64,000 bases of DNA from Aequorivita todarodis (lineage in GTDB: Bacteria; Bacteroidota; Bacteroidia; Flavobacteriales; Flavobacteriaceae), in the NCBI RefSeq assembly GCF_028561335.1, contig NZ_JAQQTG010000050.1, positions 1-64,000 of the forward strand. The letters are read 5' to 3'. Within the stretch, counting starts at the first letter, position 1. The number at the start of each line of letters is the position of its first letter. A program made the translations under genes and the position numbers. This document shows, piece by piece, positions 62,275 to 64,000 of this stretch. The notes under the pieces are model-generated. The model did not search any database. It saw only the letters and a list, made by a program, of their open reading frames with translations, and was not told the DNA's origin.

Positions 62275-63414
62275 CTATAATTCGCGAAGGATTTTTGCAG
62301 CTTCCGCAAGCGTTTCATCGGTTTTGGCAAAGCAAACCCGAATCTGTTTAAAATCTTTTCTGCCTTCGTTGAAAACAGAAGTGGGAATGGTCGCAATCTT
62401 GTGTTCCTTCGTAAGCCTTTCCGCGAAAGCGATATCGTTTTCATTTGAAATTTCTGAAAAATCAAGCATCTGAAAATACGTGCCTTTTGATGGAACAATT
62501 TTGAAATTGGAACCTTCCATTAAATGCAGAAAAAAATCGCGCTTTTGCTGATAAAAATCCGAGAGTTTTAAATAATGGCTTTCGTCTTTCAAATAAGTGG
62601 CCAATGCTTTTTGGATGGGGTGATTCACACAAAACACAACAAATTGATGCACTTTTTGAAATTCTTGCATCAACTTCTCAGGAGCGGCGCAATAGCCCAT
62701 TTTCCAGCCCGTATTGTGAAATGTTTTGCCGAAGGAAGCCGTTACAAAACTTCGCTCCGCCAAGGCTTCAAATCTCGATGCACTTTGATGCACCTTGCCG
62801 TCAAAAATGATGTGTTCGTAAACTTCATCGCTTAAAATCAACAAATTGTTTTTTTCTGCCAAATCTTGTAATTCGAGCATATCATCTTTTGAAAATAGCA
62901 TCCCACTCGGATTGTGTGGCGAGTTGATGATAATCATTTTCGTTTTGGAAGAAATGTTATCCGCAACTTGCTGCCAATCCACACTATAAAAAGGAGGTTT
63001 AAGTTGAATTGGGACAATCTTTCCGCCGAACAATTCCACTGTTGGCGCGTAACAATCATAAGCTGGGGTGAAAATAATCACTTCATCCCCTTTGCTAATT
63101 GTAGCCGCGATTATTGTGAAAATAGCTTGCGTTGCACCAGCGGTAATCGTGATTTCGATTTCGGGATTGTAAAAACGATCGTGGAGGGTTTCGATTTTCT
63201 TTGAAATTTCCATCCGAAGCTCAAAATCGCCGGGCATTGGGGCATATTGGTTAAAACCATCGCTCATTGCTTGGTCCACCAAGGCGTTTAAAGCGGGGTC
63301 GCTTGGAAAGTTTGGAAATCCCTGTGAGAGGTTTAAGGCGTTATGTTCTGCTGCCATTTTGCTCATTTTGGCGAAAATGGAGGTTTCAATATTGGGTAAT
63401 TTTGAGTTAATCAT
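62275..63414 (-). CDS. methionine/kynurenine-type aminotransferase
   Basis: 379 residues of the class I/II PLP fold. AEHNALNLSQGFPNFPSD near the start, ITAGATQAIFTIIAATISKG, IINSPHNPSGMLFSKDD, and the PLP lysine in TASFGKTFHNTGWKMGY are typical of methionine/glutamine aminotransferases. It runs into the omega-amidase gene, forming a transamination/deamidation pair. The start overlaps the Vsr gene by 8 bp. Confidence 0.92.
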   Translation of the reverse strand: MINSKLPNIETSIFAKMSKMAAEHNALNLSQGFPNFPSDPALNALVDQAMSDGFNQYAPMPGDFELRMEISKKIETLHDRFYNPEIEITITAGATQAIFTIIAATISKGDEVIIFTPAYDCYAPTVELFGGKIVPIQLKPPFYSVDWQQVADNISSKTKMIIINSPHNPSGMLFSKDDMLELQDLAEKNNLLILSDEVYEHIIFDGKVHQSASRFEALAERSFVTASFGKTFHNTGWKMGYCAAPEKLMQEFQKVHQFVVFCVNHPIQKALATYLKDESHYLKLSDFYQQKRDFFLHLMEGSNFKIVPSKGTYFQMLDFSEISNENDIAFAERLTKEHKIATIPTSVFNEGRKDFKQIRVCFAKTDETLAEAAKILREL

Positions 63415-63877
63415 TCTGTCCGGTATTTATATACACCAAAATATCGTTGATGCATTTGTTGAGGTTGTTCTTTATTTCGTTGGTCCAAAACCGAAACACG
63501 GTATAGCCCATTTCTTCGAGTTGTTTGTTCACTTCGCGGTCGCGCTGCATATTTCGTTCTATTTTTGGAATCCAAAAACCGCGGTTACTTTTTAAAGTTT
63601 TCTTTCTTTCGGGCCAATTGTAGCCGTGCCAAAACTCACCGTCGATAAAAATGGCAAGTTTGTATTTTCGGATGGAAACATCGGGTTTTCCCGGGAGTTT
63701 TTTGCTATCCACGCGATAACGGATGCCTTTCTTCCAAAGCGCTTTTCTAAAAAGCAATTCCGGCTTGGTATTCTTCCCACGAATTTTGCCCATCATTTTT
63801 GAACGCTTTTTCGTGGTGTAGAAGCCGGATTCTTCATTGAATCTTGGGACTTTTATTTTGTTATCTTCGTAATTCAT
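63407..63877 (-). CDS. vsr: very short patch repair (Vsr) endonuclease
   Basis: 156 residues. ESGFYTTKKRSKMMGKIRGK and NTKPELLFRKALWKKGIRYR open the fold. The metal site is suggested by LPGKPDVSIRKYKLAIFIDG and the FWHGYNWPERK loop, with RNMQRDREVNKQLEEMGYTV after it. Vsr nicks at T:G mismatches left by 5-methylcytosine deamination, so it normally accompanies a cytosine methylase, not seen in this window. It lies 17 bp from the divergent restriction-enzyme-like start and overlaps the aminotransferase by 8 bp. Confidence 0.9.
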   Translation of the reverse strand: MNYEDNKIKVPRFNEESGFYTTKKRSKMMGKIRGKNTKPELLFRKALWKKGIRYRVDSKKLPGKPDVSIRKYKLAIFIDGEFWHGYNWPERKKTLKSNRGFWIPKIERNMQRDREVNKQLEEMGYTVFRFWTNEIKNNLNKCINDILVYINTGQND

Positions 63878-63894
63878 AGCAATTGATACAAATT

Positions 63895-64000
63895 ATGAAT
63901 AATCTTGGCGAATCGAAAAATAAATACGTAGATTTTGTAAGTGATGAACACTTGTTAAAATGTATTTCTAATTTACACAATTCATATTTATCGGCTAAAA
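63895..64000 (+). CDS. N-terminal fragment, probable type II restriction endonuclease
   Basis: The window ends 35 codons into this frame. It begins MNNLGESKNKYVDFVSDEHL and continues LKCISNLHNSYLSAK. I associate this opening with Eco47II-type restriction enzymes (recognising GGWCC), but the fragment is too short to be sure. Divergent from vsr with only 17 bp between, so its promoter must overlap the vsr coding region. The likely methylase gene would lie past the window. Confidence 0.45.
   Translation, partial: MNNLGESKNKYVDFVSDEHLLKCISNLHNSYLSAK

Overview
The window is a stretch of a Bacteroidota chromosome, almost certainly family Flavobacteriaceae (a marine genus near Aequorivita or Gillisia is a guess). 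Support: gliding genes gldD and gldE beside ssb and mutY, a SprA-like outer-membrane protein, DUF4270, the glmS/DUF4270/GT5/panC/panD block, a menaquinone-type SdhCAB operon, atpD-atpC split from the rest of the ATP synthase genes, and repeated matches to the Bacteroidota promoter pattern (TTG, about 20 nt, TAnnTTTG). Shine-Dalgarno sequences are generally absent and several genes start with GTG or TTG.

Layout. 1-2850 (minus): AT-rich accessory operon with a coiled-coil DarT-type ADP-ribosyltransferase, a NADAR/DUF6939-like protein and a truncated MotA/ExbB-like membrane protein. 3182-10145 (plus): secreted BNR/VPS10 propeller protein, then sdhC-sdhA-sdhB interrupted by a four-helix-bundle gene between inverted arrays of a 7-bp repeat. 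10201-13542: hybrid histidine kinase and a DUF1028 protein. 13637-19942 (minus): rpmA, rplU, a membrane protein, gldD, gldE, ssb, a zinc-ribbon protein, mutY. 20070-22996 (plus): HU, a 30-residue basic protein, RNase G, RecX. 22978-26336: accessory block with a Fic gene between direct repeats that copy the 3' end of recX, then a compact three-gene AT-rich cassette (first member TIGR04255-like, the others unrecognised). 26399-29915 (minus): flotillin/NfeD-like pair, barrel protein, JmjC-like protein. 30078-30615: ParDE with its operator. 30711-39085 (minus): atpC, atpD, class IV aminotransferase, sulfotransferase-like protein, glmS, DUF4270 lipoprotein, GT5 protein. 39215-46267: panC, panD, a flippase-like membrane protein, an esterase-like protein, and a propeller histidine kinase with its LuxR-type regulator. 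46315-56412: radA, M23 peptidase, acyl-CoA dehydrogenase, aldo/keto reductase, exonuclease III, SprA-like protein, lipoprotein. 56460-63414: glyS, coiled-coil membrane protein, comF, Ig-like lipoprotein, omega-amidase and methionine aminotransferase. 63407-64000: Vsr nuclease and the start of a probable type II restriction enzyme.

The most interesting parts are the accessory modules. The DarT/NADAR pair has the logic of a nucleic-acid ADP-ribosylation toxin with its reversing enzyme, here joined to a membrane-channel-like gene whose 3' part has been lost. The three-gene cassette at 24487-26336 is the best candidate for an undescribed system. The window is also rich in repeats: a heptanucleotide array family at five loci, perfect palindromes, and GC-rich hairpin mosaics between genes. 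No rRNA, tRNA, CRISPR array or complete insertion sequence was recognised.
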